64,000 bases of DNA from Microvirga arabica (GTDB taxonomy: Bacteria > Pseudomonadota > Alphaproteobacteria > Rhizobiales > Beijerinckiaceae), in assembly GCF_016811235.1 (NCBI RefSeq), contig NZ_JAFBID010000002.1, positions 1 through 64,000 on the forward strand, read 5' to 3'. The translations under genes and the position numbers were made by a program. The first letter of the stretch is position 1; each line of letters begins with the position of its first letter. Below the pieces are notes generated by a model. It was not told the origin of the DNA, did not search any database, and worked only from the letters and a program-made list of their open reading frames with translations. Positions 44,792 to 53,547 of this stretch are shown piece after piece.

Positions 44792-45958
44792 ATGGATGGA
44801 ATGATGCTCAACTCACTCGACCTGCCTACAGAACCCTCGAAGACCCGCGTCGTTGTTGCGATGTCGGGCGGCGTGGACTCGTCCGTTGTCGCGGCCCTGC
44901 TCAAGCGCGAGGGCTACGACGTCATCGGGATCACGCTTCAGCTCTACGATCACGGGGCCGCAGCGCACCGCAAGGGCGCCTGCTGCGCCGGCCAGGACAT
45001 CTACGATGCCCGGCGGGTGGCGGAGGCTATCGGCATCCCCCATTACGTGCTCGATTACGAGGCCCGCTTCCGCGAAGCCGTGATCGACCGCTTCACCCAG
45101 AGCTATCTGGCAGGCGAGACGCCGATCCCCTGCGTCGAGTGCAACCGTTCGATCAAGTTCCGCGACCTTCTGGAGACGGCGAAGGAACTCGGCGGCGATG
45201 TGCTCGCCACAGGCCATTACGTGGCAAGCCGTGCTCTGCCGGATTGGCGCCGGGCGCTGCATCGGGCGGCCGACCCGGACCGGGACCAGAGCTACTTCCT
45301 CTATGCGACGACGCCGGAGCAGCTGGATTTCCTGCGTTTTCCCCTGGGTGAGCTGCCGAAAGATCAGGTCAGAGATCTGGCGCGCGATTTCGGGCTGACC
45401 GTGGCCGAGAAGGCCGACAGCCAGGACATCTGCTTCGTCACGCAAGGCCGCTACAGCGATGTGATCGAGCGCCTGAAGCCCGGCGCCGTCCAGGGCGGCG
45501 AGATTGTCCATATCGACGGCCGGGTGCTCGGCCGCCACGAGGGTATCATCCACTACACGGTGGGGCAGCGGAAGGGCCTGGGGCTCTCCGTCGGCGAGCC
45601 GCTCTACGTGGTGCGCCTCGACGCCAAGGAGGCCCGCGTGGTGGTGGGCCCCCGGGAGGCGCTAGCCACCCGGCTGATCCGGGTGACGGATGTGAACTGG
45701 CTCGGCGACGTACCCCTCGAAGCTCTTGGTGAGAAGGGAATGGAGGTGGCCGTGCGTGTGCGCTCCACCCGTGAGCCGCGCCCGGCGATCCTACGATCCA
45801 CAGGAACCAGCACTACGGTCGAGCTGTTATCGGCGGAAGACGGGGTGTCTCCCGGTCAAGCTTGTGTCATCTATGAGAGCGATGCTCCGCGGGCACGTGT
45901 GCTTGGCGGGGGTACGATTGCTCGCACAATGGCCGAAGCCGCACCCGCCGCGGCCTAA
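44792..45958 (+). CDS. mnmA: tRNA-specific 2-thiouridylase MnmA
   Basis: Makes 2-thiouridine at wobble U34 of tRNA Lys/Glu/Gln. The 388-residue protein has the PP-loop [16 protein letters not shown] at about 22-37, the [14 protein letters not shown] segment, catalytic Cys in [13 protein letters not shown] and in [10 protein letters not shown], and a C-terminal RNA-binding part. It has a normal length and its own start region after a repeat. A methyltransferase gene follows by 22 bp. Confidence 0.96.
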   Translation: MDGMMLNSLDLPTEPSKTRVVVAMSGGVDSSVVAALLKREGYDVIGITLQLYDHGAAAHRKGACCAGQDIYDARRVAEAIGIPHYVLDYEARFREAVIDRFTQSYLAGETPIPCVECNRSIKFRDLLETAKELGGDVLATGHYVASRALPDWRRALHRAADPDRDQSYFLYATTPEQLDFLRFPLGELPKDQVRDLARDFGLTVAEKADSQDICFVTQGRYSDVIERLKPGAVQGGEIVHIDGRVLGRHEGIIHYTVGQRKGLGLSVGEPLYVVRLDAKEARVVVGPREALATRLIRVTDVNWLGDVPLEALGEKGMEVAVRVRSTREPRPAILRSTGTSTTVELLSAEDGVSPGQACVIYESDAPRARVLGGGTIARTMAEAAPAAA

Positions 45959-45980
45959 GGCCTCGACCGAAGGGACCTTT

Positions 45981-46622
45981 ATGACGGATGGAGCGACCAC
46001 CGTCCTGATGCGCAAGGCTTATGCGCGTTGGGCGCCGATCTACGACCTCGTCTACGACAAGCTGACCGAGTCGGCAGCCCGCGCCGCCGTGAACGCCGCC
46101 GTCGCCTGCGGCCCGAAGGTGCTGGAGGCCGGCGTCGGCACGGGCCTGTCCCTGGGCTATTACCCTGCCAACGCCGAGGTCTATGGGGTCGATCTCTCCG
46201 AGGACATGCTCCGCCGTGCCCAGGAGAAGGTCGACAAGCGGGGCCTCACCCATGTGAAGAGCCTGCAGGTGATGGATGTCACCCGCCTTGGCTTCCCGGA
46301 CGGGACTTTTGATGCGGTGACGGCGCAGTTCATCATCACCCTGGTGCCCGAGCCCGAGACGGCCCTGGACGAGTTCATGCGCGTGCTCAGGCCCGGCGGC
46401 GAGATCGTGCTCGCCAACCACTGGGGGCAGCCCTCCGGCCCCGTTGCCAGGGTCGAGGAGATGGTCTCCCCCATCGCCAAGGCCATCGGCTGGAGCTCGG
46501 CCTTCAAGGCCTCGCGGGTCGAGAACTGGGCTCGGCAGACGGGGCGCATGGAGGTCGTGGAGCTGAGATCCCTGTTCCCGAGCGGCTTCTTCAAGCTCAT
46601 GCGGATCAAGAAGACAGCCTGA
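45981..46622 (+). CDS. Class I SAM methyltransferase, possibly PmtA-type
   Basis: A 213-residue methyltransferase with motif I VLEAGVGTGLSLGYY, acidic motif II VYGVDLSEDML, and VLRPGGEIVLANHW. The style matches the Rhodobacter-type phosphatidylethanolamine N-methyltransferase PmtA, which methylates PE toward phosphatidylcholine, but other UbiE-like substrates are possible. ATG 45981 is chosen; the longer reading frame upstream is a shadow of mnmA. Confidence 0.83.
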   Translation: MTDGATTVLMRKAYARWAPIYDLVYDKLTESAARAAVNAAVACGPKVLEAGVGTGLSLGYYPANAEVYGVDLSEDMLRRAQEKVDKRGLTHVKSLQVMDVTRLGFPDGTFDAVTAQFIITLVPEPETALDEFMRVLRPGGEIVLANHWGQPSGPVARVEEMVSPIAKAIGWSSAFKASRVENWARQTGRMEVVELRSLFPSGFFKLMRIKKTA

Positions 46623-46713
46623 GGGTCCGGAACAGGCAAGTGAGCCGTGACTTCCGGGGTCGCGGCCCTATCTCTTAAGGGCAGGCCAACTCCAGATCAC
46701 GAAAGCAATTCCG

Positions 46714-46932
46714 ATGCGCCTCTTCATGTTCACGTCCCAGGCCAAGGACGATCTTCACGCTTTTGCAGGGGATGAATCCGGCACGAAGCTCCCGGCCAAA
46801 TACGCTCCCTGGGGGCTGACCGGCACGCTGAACTCCCGCGAGACCCCGCCGCACAAGTTCTCCCGCAAGGCCATCGAACAGGCGGTCTCGACCGAGGGCT
46901 TCCAGCTCTGGCGGATGAAGCCCAAGGGCTGA
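46714..46932 (+). CDS. Small conserved hypothetical protein
   Basis: A 72-residue protein beginning MRLFMFTSQAKDDLHAFAGD with KFSRKAIEQAV in the C-terminal half. Soluble, no membrane segment or metal motif. I recognise it only as a short conserved alphaproteobacterial type. It is upstream of tRNA-Met. Confidence 0.7.
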   Translation: MRLFMFTSQAKDDLHAFAGDESGTKLPAKYAPWGLTGTLNSRETPPHKFSRKAIEQAVSTEGFQLWRMKPKG

Positions 46933-47124
46933 CCGGGGCGACCTTAGGGTCAACCCTGAACGGGAGCAGGATTTCGACCGCATCGCGCCGACATCCTGCC
47001 CTCCGGGCACATGACCGGTGGGGCGGCGACAAATCCGTACTTTCCCCGCGGGTCTTTCTTGACACCCGGGGCTAACCTTCCCTATATCGCGCTTGCCTGA
47101 CGCGGGGTGCGCCCCGCTGCCTGG

Positions 47125-47201
47125 GGCGGAGTAGCTCAGTTGGTCAGAGCAGAGGAATCATAATCCTTGTGTCGGGGGTTCAAATCCCTCCTCCGCTACC
47201 A
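47125..47201 (+). tRNA. tRNA-Met(CAT), elongator type
   Basis: A 77-nt cloverleaf with acceptor GGCGGAG/CTCCGCT, D arm GCTCAGTTGGTCAGAGC, anticodon arm GAGGA-ATCATAA-TCCTT (anticodon CAT), T arm GGTTCAAATCC and encoded CCA. The first base pair is G-U rather than the C1-A72 mismatch of initiator tRNA, so it is elongator-like; a lysidine Ile tRNA is less likely. Its 3' half is the integration site of the element. Confidence 0.95.
47158..47201. other. Attachment site of the element (att) in tRNA-Met
   Basis: The integrase reading frame on the minus strand enters the tRNA gene and stops in its anticodon loop, giving a C-terminal EEGFEPPTQGL. That sequence is typical of integrase genes abutting tRNA attachment sites. 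The second copy of the tRNA 3' end was not found in the window. Confidence 0.65.
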
Positions 47202-48801
47202 TCGCTCCCCACACAGTTTTTGTGGGATTGCCTAATTCCTGAAGAGCGCCTGTCAAAGCCTCAAGACGCCCGACGATCTTGAGAGTCTTGTCCGGGTTGA
47301 CGATGACGCTCTCGACTAGTTCACGGATAATCATCAGGTCGGGATCATTGGCTTGAGTGCCTTGCTCTAAAAGCGGTTGGAGCTTTCCCAGAATATCGAG
47401 ATGCCGCTTAATCAGAGCCGGATGAGGCTCGATCTTCAGATCTGGGGCTTCTTCGTCCAGCGACTGAAGCTTAGCCTCAAGCTGGTCCCGCTCTCCCGCC
47501 GCCGCCTTAACCTTGCTGTCCAGGGTACGCATATCGCCTTGGCCGTCGATCATCATCTCGGTGAGGCGATCAATCGTACGGTAAAGCTCACCGAGACGAC
47601 GCTCCACCTTGGAACGCTCGTTTAACGACTCGCCCATAAGCCGCCGCCGCTCCTTTTGGTATTCCTCGACGAACTTTTGGACGTGCTCCGGCTTCTGCAA
47701 TGCTGCCTGGAGGAGGTTCAGGACCTTTTGCTCGATGGTATCCAGATAATGCGTCTTCGGGTTGGGGCAGGTTCCGGATTCGGCGTGGCTCGTGCAGCGG
47801 ATTCGTGGTCGTCCACTCCGATCCTTCCCCAGAATGGACATGCCGCTGCCGCAGGCTCCGCAACGAAGTTTCCCTGAAAGCAACCGCTTAGGAGCCCGCG
47901 TAAAACCGTTTGAAGCCTGTGTGCGGGCCTTGCCCTCTATAATCGCTTGAGCCTTCTTGAACACCTCAACAGACACGATAGCTGGAACGCTCTCTTCTGC
48001 GATTACCCGCTTATCTTGCTCGTTTACCCGTGAAATGCGTTTGCCTGTACGGTCGTCAAGCACCATCTGGTTCTTGTTCCAAACGAGCGTTCCAACATAC
48101 TTCTCGTTCCGGAGAATTCCGCAGCCCCGCCGTCCGTTGCCGTTGATGGTGGAGGCATTCCAGCGCTTGCTACGGGGCGGCGGAACGTTGTCCTCGTTCA
48201 ACCCGTATGCGATCTGCCGGGGCGTCCGCCCACCGATGAACTCGTCGAAGATCCGCACGATGATGTCTGCCTCCGGCTTATAGATCTCCAGTTTGCCGGT
48301 ATGAAAAACCCCATCTGCAAGTTCCGGCACGCGGTAACCATAGGCTCGCCCGCCCATGCTCTTTCCCTCTCTGGCGCGGGGCTCCATGCCGCGACGAACC
48401 TTCTTCTGCGTCTCCTCGCGGCTCATCTGAGCCACCAGTCCATGGACAGCAACATCGACTGTTGTGAGGGCGTGACCGCCTGTATTGATAGCGCGAAGCT
48501 CAATGCCGTAAAAAGCAAAGCGCTTGCGCAGCATGCTGAGATCGGCAATGTCGCGCGACAGACGGTCCGGGTGTTCTACAATGACCCAATCGAATTCCTT
48601 GCGTTCCGCCGCAGCTATCAATCGCTGAATGCCAGGGCGGGCTGCAATTGTTGCTCCTGAGATCCCCTTGTCCTCATATGTGGCAACGATCTCGGCACCA
48701 TGGTCATCCGCGAACTTTCGGCAGATCGTGAATTGGTCAGAGACGGATCGCTCTGACTGAAGATCCGTTGAGTAGCGTCCGTAGAGAGCCGCCCGCTTCA
48801 T
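47158..48801 (-). CDS. Large serine recombinase (integrase)
   Basis: A 547-residue site-specific recombinase. The resolvase domain has catalytic Ser11 in LYGRYSTDLQSERS and the SREETQKKVRRGMEP segment. A recombinase domain follows (GGRAYGYRVP to about 280), then a zinc ribbon (LRCGACGSGM near 325), a coiled coil (about 380-460) and a C-terminal stretch. It overlaps tRNA-Met by 44 bp and is coupled by 4 bp to a small gene upstream. Serine integrases usually target protein genes, so a tRNA site is unusual. Confidence 0.93.
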   Translation of the reverse strand: MKRAALYGRYSTDLQSERSVSDQFTICRKFADDHGAEIVATYEDKGISGATIAARPGIQRLIAAAERKEFDWVIVEHPDRLSRDIADLSMLRKRFAFYGIELRAINTGGHALTTVDVAVHGLVAQMSREETQKKVRRGMEPRAREGKSMGGRAYGYRVPELADGVFHTGKLEIYKPEADIIVRIFDEFIGGRTPRQIAYGLNEDNVPPPRSKRWNASTINGNGRRGCGILRNEKYVGTLVWNKNQMVLDDRTGKRISRVNEQDKRVIAEESVPAIVSVEVFKKAQAIIEGKARTQASNGFTRAPKRLLSGKLRCGACGSGMSILGKDRSGRPRIRCTSHAESGTCPNPKTHYLDTIEQKVLNLLQAALQKPEHVQKFVEEYQKERRRLMGESLNERSKVERRLGELYRTIDRLTEMMIDGQGDMRTLDSKVKAAAGERDQLEAKLQSLDEEAPDLKIEPHPALIKRHLDILGKLQPLLEQGTQANDPDLMIIRELVESVIVNPDKTLKIVGRLEALTGALQELGNPTKTVWGAMVAEEGFEPPTQGL

Positions 48802-49070
48802 GGTTGAGCCTTTGCCTGTTTTTGGATGGCTGCTGCGTGATCCTCACGCGCCACTCGGCGAGCAATGGCGCGTGTAAACCGGTCGAGAATCTCATCCACC
48901 GGAAGTTGGTCATCGAGCACCGCCTGCTCGTGGCTGACCGAGCTAATCTCGGACTTGCGTTGTATACCCAGCGATGAAGAAATCTGGGTCTGTTTCGCCC
49001 GGCTGCAATTGCCGGAGTTTGTCGTTATCACGTGAAAATTCGTGCAGAGCGTACCGGGGCAACGCTCCAT
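48798..49070 (-). CDS. Small hypothetical protein ahead of integrase
   Basis: Up to 90 residues; the C-terminal half (DDQLPVDEILDRFTRAIARRVAREDHAAAIQKQ) is a charged helix. Its stop overlaps the integrase start by 4 bp, so it is probably translated with it. It could be an excisionase or recombination helper by position, but there is no motif to prove it. The true start may lie downstream of the ATG at 49070. Confidence 0.5.
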   Translation of the reverse strand: MERCPGTLCTNFHVITTNSGNCSRAKQTQISSSLGIQRKSEISSVSHEQAVLDDQLPVDEILDRFTRAIARRVAREDHAAAIQKQAKAQP

Positions 49071-49383
49071 AGACAGGATATACCCGGTGGGCGACTCATG
49101 ATGTGCGGCGTCGCGGGCCTTGAGTGCACATCAGCGTGAAATGGTTTGAAAGGCGTCCCCCACCGTGGAAGGTAGGAAGCCGAAAGATCCCGGCTGCTTG
49201 CAATTCGTGTGCTCCCGGATCGTTCTCCCCAATGGGCGAACGCCTGTGGACCTTTGAACACGAGGCCGTGTTCTGCCAGTCAATATTGAGTCCTCTTCGA
49301 ACTCGCGGTGATGCTATCTACTCTCCCTTATATCAGTGATGACCTTCGCATGGTCTTGGGCCTTGTTGTGGTAGCGGTTGCAC
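49071..49383. other. Non-coding stretch
   Basis: No gene, RNA or strong repeat recognised between the small gene and the XRE regulator. Confidence 0.4.
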
Positions 49384-49800
49384 TCAGTCGGCTCCATCGG
49401 AAGCCGCCGTGCCCCAACGGAGCTTGAAGTAGACGGCTTCTGACGGATTCGAGAAAGTTGCTACGTCGTTCGTAGTGAAGAGGTGTCCCTCAACATGCTC
49501 GGCGACCCATTCAACCACTTCGGGTCGAAGCCCGTCCGGCGTCATAAGGTGTGTAATGTTCACCTTGAGGTCATCTTGGGTAGACTCGTCCGGGCCACCG
49601 TAGCGATGGATGCCAAGCATCAAGGCCGCACAGGCGAGTTCCACGGTTCGCGGGATAGATACCACGTGATTGGGATTATCACGCCGAGTGCCGCGTTCGT
49701 ACAACTCAATGGTGTTGCGGTTCAGGCCAAGGGCTTGGGCTGCCCCTGTCTGGGTCAGCTTCATCGCCTTACGCCATGCTCGGAATTGCTCTTTCGTCAT
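49384..49800 (-). CDS. XRE-type helix-turn-helix regulator
   Basis: A 138-residue protein. The HTH is at the N-terminus: MTKEQFRAWRKAMKLTQTGAA and LGLNRNTIELYERGTRR. The C-terminal half is unfamiliar. It is a likely repressor or lysogeny-type control of the element. ATG 49800 starts at the usual position for this HTH; an in-frame ATG at 49860 would add 20 residues. Confidence 0.8.
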   Translation of the reverse strand: MTKEQFRAWRKAMKLTQTGAAQALGLNRNTIELYERGTRRDNPNHVVSIPRTVELACAALMLGIHRYGGPDESTQDDLKVNITHLMTPDGLRPEVVEWVAEHVEGHLFTTNDVATFSNPSEAVYFKLRWGTAASDGAD

Positions 49801-49952
49801 GAGCGGCTTCTTACCGGCTTCCAATCGCCCTGTCAACGAAAATCCGTACTCAGTAGGCATTCTATTGGCTATGCCGCGAAAAATGCGTACAAAGTAGGTT
49901 GACACGGAGCCAGGATCTGGGTAAATCACCCTCACTGGCCAGCAACACCGAT

Positions 49953-50180
49953 CTCTGCCGTCACGGGCAGCAGAGGTCTTTGGAAGAGGATCTTCCTCTT
50001 CCAGCCTGTGGGCACTCACTGGGTGCTCTCAGGTTCGGAGCTACGGCTCCACTCCGAGGCTTTCGCCTCATCACGCCTCTGTCTCACTGGGACAGAGTTT
50101 TCCATGTCGGGTCTCCACGCCCGACACGCTGCGGGTGCGTATTTTGGCACCTGCTGCTTCGGAAGCCGTGAGCGCTCACG
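49953..50180. repeat. Array of eight or more short perfect hairpins
   Basis: Consecutive stems: 49955-49970 (CTGCC/GGGCAG-type), 49981-50003 (TGGAAGAGG/CCTCTTCCA, 9 bp), 50011-50028, 50037-50050 (GGAGC-TACG-GCTCC), 50056-50069 (GAGGC-TTTC-GCCTC), 50077-50097 (CTCTGTC/GACAGAG), 50106-50125 (GTCGGG/CCCGAC), 50155-50165 (GCTTC/GAAGC) and 50167-50180 (CGTGAGCGCTCACG). Several have stable tetraloops. It lies between the XRE gene and the ATPase gene and looks like a structured RNA or leader; no coding frame runs through it. Confidence 0.75.
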
Positions 50181-50221
50181 CACTTCTATTAAGTATCATT
50201 ATTACAAAGAATGCCATTTCG

Positions 50222-51151
50222 ATGACGAAACAATACGAACTGAAACCACGAAGGACCGCCGAAGACTGGGATGCGGTCGAAGACGAAAACCCGCTGGCTA
50301 AGCAGATGCGAACCGTACAGCGACGAGCCGAACAGGTGATCCGGGGATACCCACCCGTCTGCTATCTCAGCGGCGGTGCTGGCCTGGGCAAATCGTTTGC
50401 GATCTTGCAGGCGATCAGGAGCACGGGTGCTACAGTAATCCGTGCCATGCCGAAGAATGTCCGTGAACTGGAGCACTTCTTCGAGCGCTCAAACGGAACC
50501 ACTCCTCTGATCTTCGAGGAGTGCGATCACCTTTTCAACTCGACAAACTCGCTCAACCTCCTGAAGATCGCGACCGACAGTGCTGGGCCGCGCTCAATTG
50601 AGGTGTATGTCGCGCCGAAGAAGCGCAGTGAATCGGGCTCGTTCAAAACGATCCCTCTGACTGCACCGACAATCATCGCGTGTAATGGCGATCTTTCCAA
50701 CGATTGTGTCTGGCCCACAGCCTGTGTGCCGCACATCGAGGCGCTTCGAAGCCGTGAACAACCGCTCTACATCCAGGGAGACCACACGGCTCGATGGGAA
50801 TATGCCACGTATCTCGCTCTTCGACGGCGAATGCTCACCAAGACTGAGACTGGGATCGACGTTCCGCTTCAGGTCCAGAACGAAGCGATTCAGTGGTTTG
50901 CTGACACAATGTGGCGGCAGAGCGAGGTATCACCACGCAGACTGATGAAGATCGTCAACGTGATGATGGCCGACCACCTGGAGAAGAAGAGGGTGCAACG
51001 ATCAGGCAGTGTGCACGACCATCGTGCCTTGGGGGAGGACTTGGAGCAGTTTCTGCTCCCCCAGGCAGGAGATCTCCCGCTGCCCCCCGTGGTCCCGGCA
51101 ATCTTCGTCAGCCCCAAGATGCCTTCTTCGATCTCTAGGCATGCGGCATAG
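50222..51151 (+). CDS. AAA-like P-loop ATPase of the element
   Basis: A 309-residue protein with Walker A GGAGLGKSFAI and Walker B PLIFEECDHLF. After it come an asparagine- and serine-rich region, then TIIACNGDLSND that may be sensor 1. The fold resembles phage or plasmid AAA ATPases that load helicases or handle DNA, but no family is certain. The ATG at 50222 lies 41 bp after the hairpin array. Upstream in-frame ATG 50135 is inside the hairpins and is rejected. Confidence 0.78.
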   Translation: MTKQYELKPRRTAEDWDAVEDENPLAKQMRTVQRRAEQVIRGYPPVCYLSGGAGLGKSFAILQAIRSTGATVIRAMPKNVRELEHFFERSNGTTPLIFEECDHLFNSTNSLNLLKIATDSAGPRSIEVYVAPKKRSESGSFKTIPLTAPTIIACNGDLSNDCVWPTACVPHIEALRSREQPLYIQGDHTARWEYATYLALRRRMLTKTETGIDVPLQVQNEAIQWFADTMWRQSEVSPRRLMKIVNVMMADHLEKKRVQRSGSVHDHRALGEDLEQFLLPQAGDLPLPPVVPAIFVSPKMPSSISRHAA

Positions 51152-51457
51152 GGATTGATCCGAAGTAGCATGGATGAAGGCTCGGTCGTGCAACTCCTTA
51201 GGGCGGCCAACCTTCATCCATTCTCACGCATGGGCGAGCGGGTGCCGTTTGAAGCACCAAACAACGTTTGGTGTTTGCCAGCATGTCAGCCGCTACAGCA
51301 GAAAGCCGTTCATGCACGCTCCCCCGCTTCCGCCGCGAGGGCAGGGCGGGCTTCGAACTGTTTGAAGAGTGGCAGTGCCACGGGATCATTGGCTGTACCT
51401 GGGTCCGGCCTATTTGCAGATGGAGTATGATCTCGTCAGCGATTAGGCCGCCTGACC
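51152..51457. other. Non-coding, hairpin-containing spacer
   Basis: Holds a perfect hairpin CACCAAAC-AAC-GTTTGGTG (51255-51273) and GTGGC-AGT-GCCAC near 51367-51379. A 91-codon frame here has no coding look. Confidence 0.55.
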
Positions 51458-51787
51458 ATGAAACCGGAGACGCCTGAGCATCCGCCTGCATGGCAAGGCA
51501 ATGATGGCCTAGACTACCAGGAGCAGATCAGGCGCGAGTGGGACGGCAATGAACCTGAAGGGTTTGATACCTTTCCATTCAGGCCAGGAGATCGAGTGGC
51601 TGTCAAAAGCCGAGATACCGTCTGGGACACCGAAGGCCGTGAGTATGATCTCGTCGTCGGTTGGGAGGGTACCGTCGTTCAGGTAGTTTGGGATCGAACC
51701 TGGACCACCCATGCGCTGGTCGATTTCCCGGAGACTGGCGTCGTCTGCGTCGGTTGGGATGTGCTGATATTGATCGAACGACCATGA
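51458..51787 (+). CDS. Hypothetical protein, first of a coupled trio
   Basis: A 109-residue acidic protein; the second half (FRPGDRVAVKSRDTVWDTEG then VVGWEGTVVQVVWD) looks like an SH3-type beta barrel. Its stop overlaps the next start (ATGATGA). Function unknown; not recognised. Confidence 0.62.
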   Translation: MKPETPEHPPAWQGNDGLDYQEQIRREWDGNEPEGFDTFPFRPGDRVAVKSRDTVWDTEGREYDLVVGWEGTVVQVVWDRTWTTHALVDFPETGVVCVGWDVLILIERP

Positions 51788-52119
51788 TGAGGATCGAGCT
51801 TGATTGGCGCTGCTGGGCGCTCGGGTTCTACTGGGATTGGGACCTGATCGGCGTGGACTTGGGTCCGCTCGACATTCATTGGCGGTTCCCTGACAAGCGC
51901 TTCGAACGATTGTGTCGATCCGCGACCCTGGCTAGATGGGTCTTTAGAGACAAGCTCGAAATCCGCCTGGACGTGGACAGCAACATCTGGCGCGTCGGCT
52001 ACATCATGGCCGCGCCGTGGGATCACGGGCTATACCTGGGACCACTCAACCTCCAGATCGAGTACGGTCTGGTGGACAAGATTGAGTGGCGGAACCGGAC
52101 ATGGCAGAGATCCACGTGA
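51784..52119 (+). CDS. Tryptophan-rich hypothetical protein
   Basis: A 111-residue protein with about ten tryptophans (for example RCWALGFYWDWDLIGVD, LDIHWRFP). The two halves show a repeated WxxGxxxDxxLGPL-like pattern, seen at IGVDLGPLDI and LYLGPLNLQI. The start overlaps the previous stop, and the end overlaps the next gene by 19 bp. Not recognised. Confidence 0.62.
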   Translation: MMRIELDWRCWALGFYWDWDLIGVDLGPLDIHWRFPDKRFERLCRSATLARWVFRDKLEIRLDVDSNIWRVGYIMAAPWDHGLYLGPLNLQIEYGLVDKIEWRNRTWQRST

Positions 52120-52268
52120 AGACGCTCTACGAGTGGGAGCGCCGGATCAAAGCGAAGCTCCGGGAGCGCGGTTGGCCGGAGGACGATATCGACCGCCGTG
52201 CTGACGAGATCATGCGACGTGCCTTCAAGCCTGAATGGATGGATGCACTCAGAGCGCATCGAGGATGA
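52101..52268 (+). CDS. Small hypothetical protein, third of the trio
   Basis: A 55-residue charged protein (KTLYEWERRIKAKLRERGWPEDD). It looks like a small helical adaptor. It overlaps the upstream gene. Coding is supported mainly by its Glu/Arg/Lys-rich pattern and gene context. Confidence 0.5.
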   Translation: MAEIHVKTLYEWERRIKAKLRERGWPEDDIDRRADEIMRRAFKPEWMDALRAHRG

Positions 52269-52787
52269 TCTTCAGGAGTCCACGGGTGGGGATCGTGCGA
52301 ACCACAGCCGTGATGAGTGCACTTCCGAGAAAATCGTTCGAAAGCGTCCTTGCCAACTCTCCGGGCAAGGGCAGGTGGTTCGGACTGGCTGCGCTGGTGC
52401 CACGCTGCACTCTTTTCACCAGTTCTCTTTCTTCATGACCAATCCAAGCCGTTCTTCGGGACGAACTCTGTTCGCCTTGTCTTTCGCATCACGAGTGCAA
52501 CTCGTGTTGTCTCTTCTCTAACGAGTGAAACTCGTCTTTGTCTCCTTTCCGTTGTCTTCAGAGGGACGAGCGGAGTGAGGACCAATAAACACCCCACACA
52601 AACAAGTAAACCCGACCTAAATACCTCGTATTCTCATTGTATATACAACTTTGTCTTCATCACCTTCTTCTTTAATTAGACAATGAGAAAGAAATTGACG
52701 GATTGATACCCCGCTAACGTAGAATGAAGTCACAACAGTGGGACATGTATTTCGGGCCCATCGTTTTTATAACTAGAGGTTTACTTA
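52269..52787. other. Structured, partly AT-rich intergenic region
   Basis: No gene. It has near-identical hairpins ACGAGTGCAACTCGT (52491-52505) and ACGAGTGAAACTCGT (52521-52535). A perfect 10-bp inverted repeat TTCTCATTGT/ACAATGAGAA (52631-52640 and 52680-52689) flanks an AT-rich segment. Candidate terminator, promoter block or origin-like feature. Confidence 0.55.
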
Positions 52788-53462
52788 ATGATTACACAGA
52801 AAAAGACCAAGCCGGTTCTCACCCGTTGCCCAAGCCGGGAAGTGATCCAGTGCGCCCAATTCCAACTATTCGACAACGGCCCAAACCCTGGCAAGGGCAA
52901 GAGCCAGCACAACCTCAAGATCGAGATTTACACGGGTGGCCGTCTGGATCTGTTCCGTCCGTACTGGGCTCGCACCGTGCCGCTGATCGCCCCGAAGAAA
53001 GTACTGGACTGGGCTGACAAGGAACTCGCCACTGCTCGCATGGACGAAGAGACCCACGGGGATTACGCTCGGGCCTACAATGTTGCCGTAGGTTATGCCG
53101 ACCTGGACACCACCGAATTCGCCAAGATGGGCCACATCGGCGCAAAGAGTGAGAACAACCTTCGTTATTCCGGACAGTTTGTCCTGATGGTCAAGACGAA
53201 GAATGGTCCCATCGAATGCGTCGTTTATGCTGACGGTGAGATGTTCGGCACGGATGTCTTTCTGTACGACAAGTTCTGGCGTCTTGGTGGCAAGCGTCGG
53301 AAGTTCTTCGGCTTCTACGACCCAAACAAGATGTACGAACGGATGAAGCAGGAACAAAAGATGGAGGCTGAGGCTGCTGCGCAATCGGCTGCCCGTGGCT
53401 CAAGTGCCTCGTCTGTCGCTACAGACCAGTTCGCGGGTTACGCCGCCAGGACTCCGTTCTGA
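52788..53462 (+). CDS. Hypothetical protein of the element
   Basis: A 224-residue protein with aromatic- and Lys-rich middle (DKFWRLGGKRRKFFGFYDP), an Ala/Gln-rich linker from about 182, and the end YAARTPF. A PF terminus is seen in single-stranded-DNA-binding proteins, but without their acidic tail, so this is only a hint. It may belong to DNA metabolism of the element, next to the ATPase. Not recognised. Confidence 0.6.
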   Translation: MITQKKTKPVLTRCPSREVIQCAQFQLFDNGPNPGKGKSQHNLKIEIYTGGRLDLFRPYWARTVPLIAPKKVLDWADKELATARMDEETHGDYARAYNVAVGYADLDTTEFAKMGHIGAKSENNLRYSGQFVLMVKTKNGPIECVVYADGEMFGTDVFLYDKFWRLGGKRRKFFGFYDPNKMYERMKQEQKMEAEAAAQSAARGSSASSVATDQFAGYAARTPF

Positions 53463-53547
53463 TGCTGATAGTTGAAGCTCATTCGAATGATTATAGGACC
53501 AATCAGTACCAGCCCAATCGTCACGATATTTTCAGGAGGGCTGGCTT

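Noticed and set aside
49953-50180. CRISPR array
   Set aside because: The hairpins differ from each other and there are no equal direct repeats with unique spacers.
51155-51430. 91-codon frame after the ATPase gene
   Set aside because: Composition is not protein-like and it runs through perfect hairpins.
52788-53462. Annotation of the 224-aa protein as a single-stranded-DNA-binding protein
   Set aside because: The C-terminal PF alone is too little; there is no acidic tail or visible OB-fold pattern.
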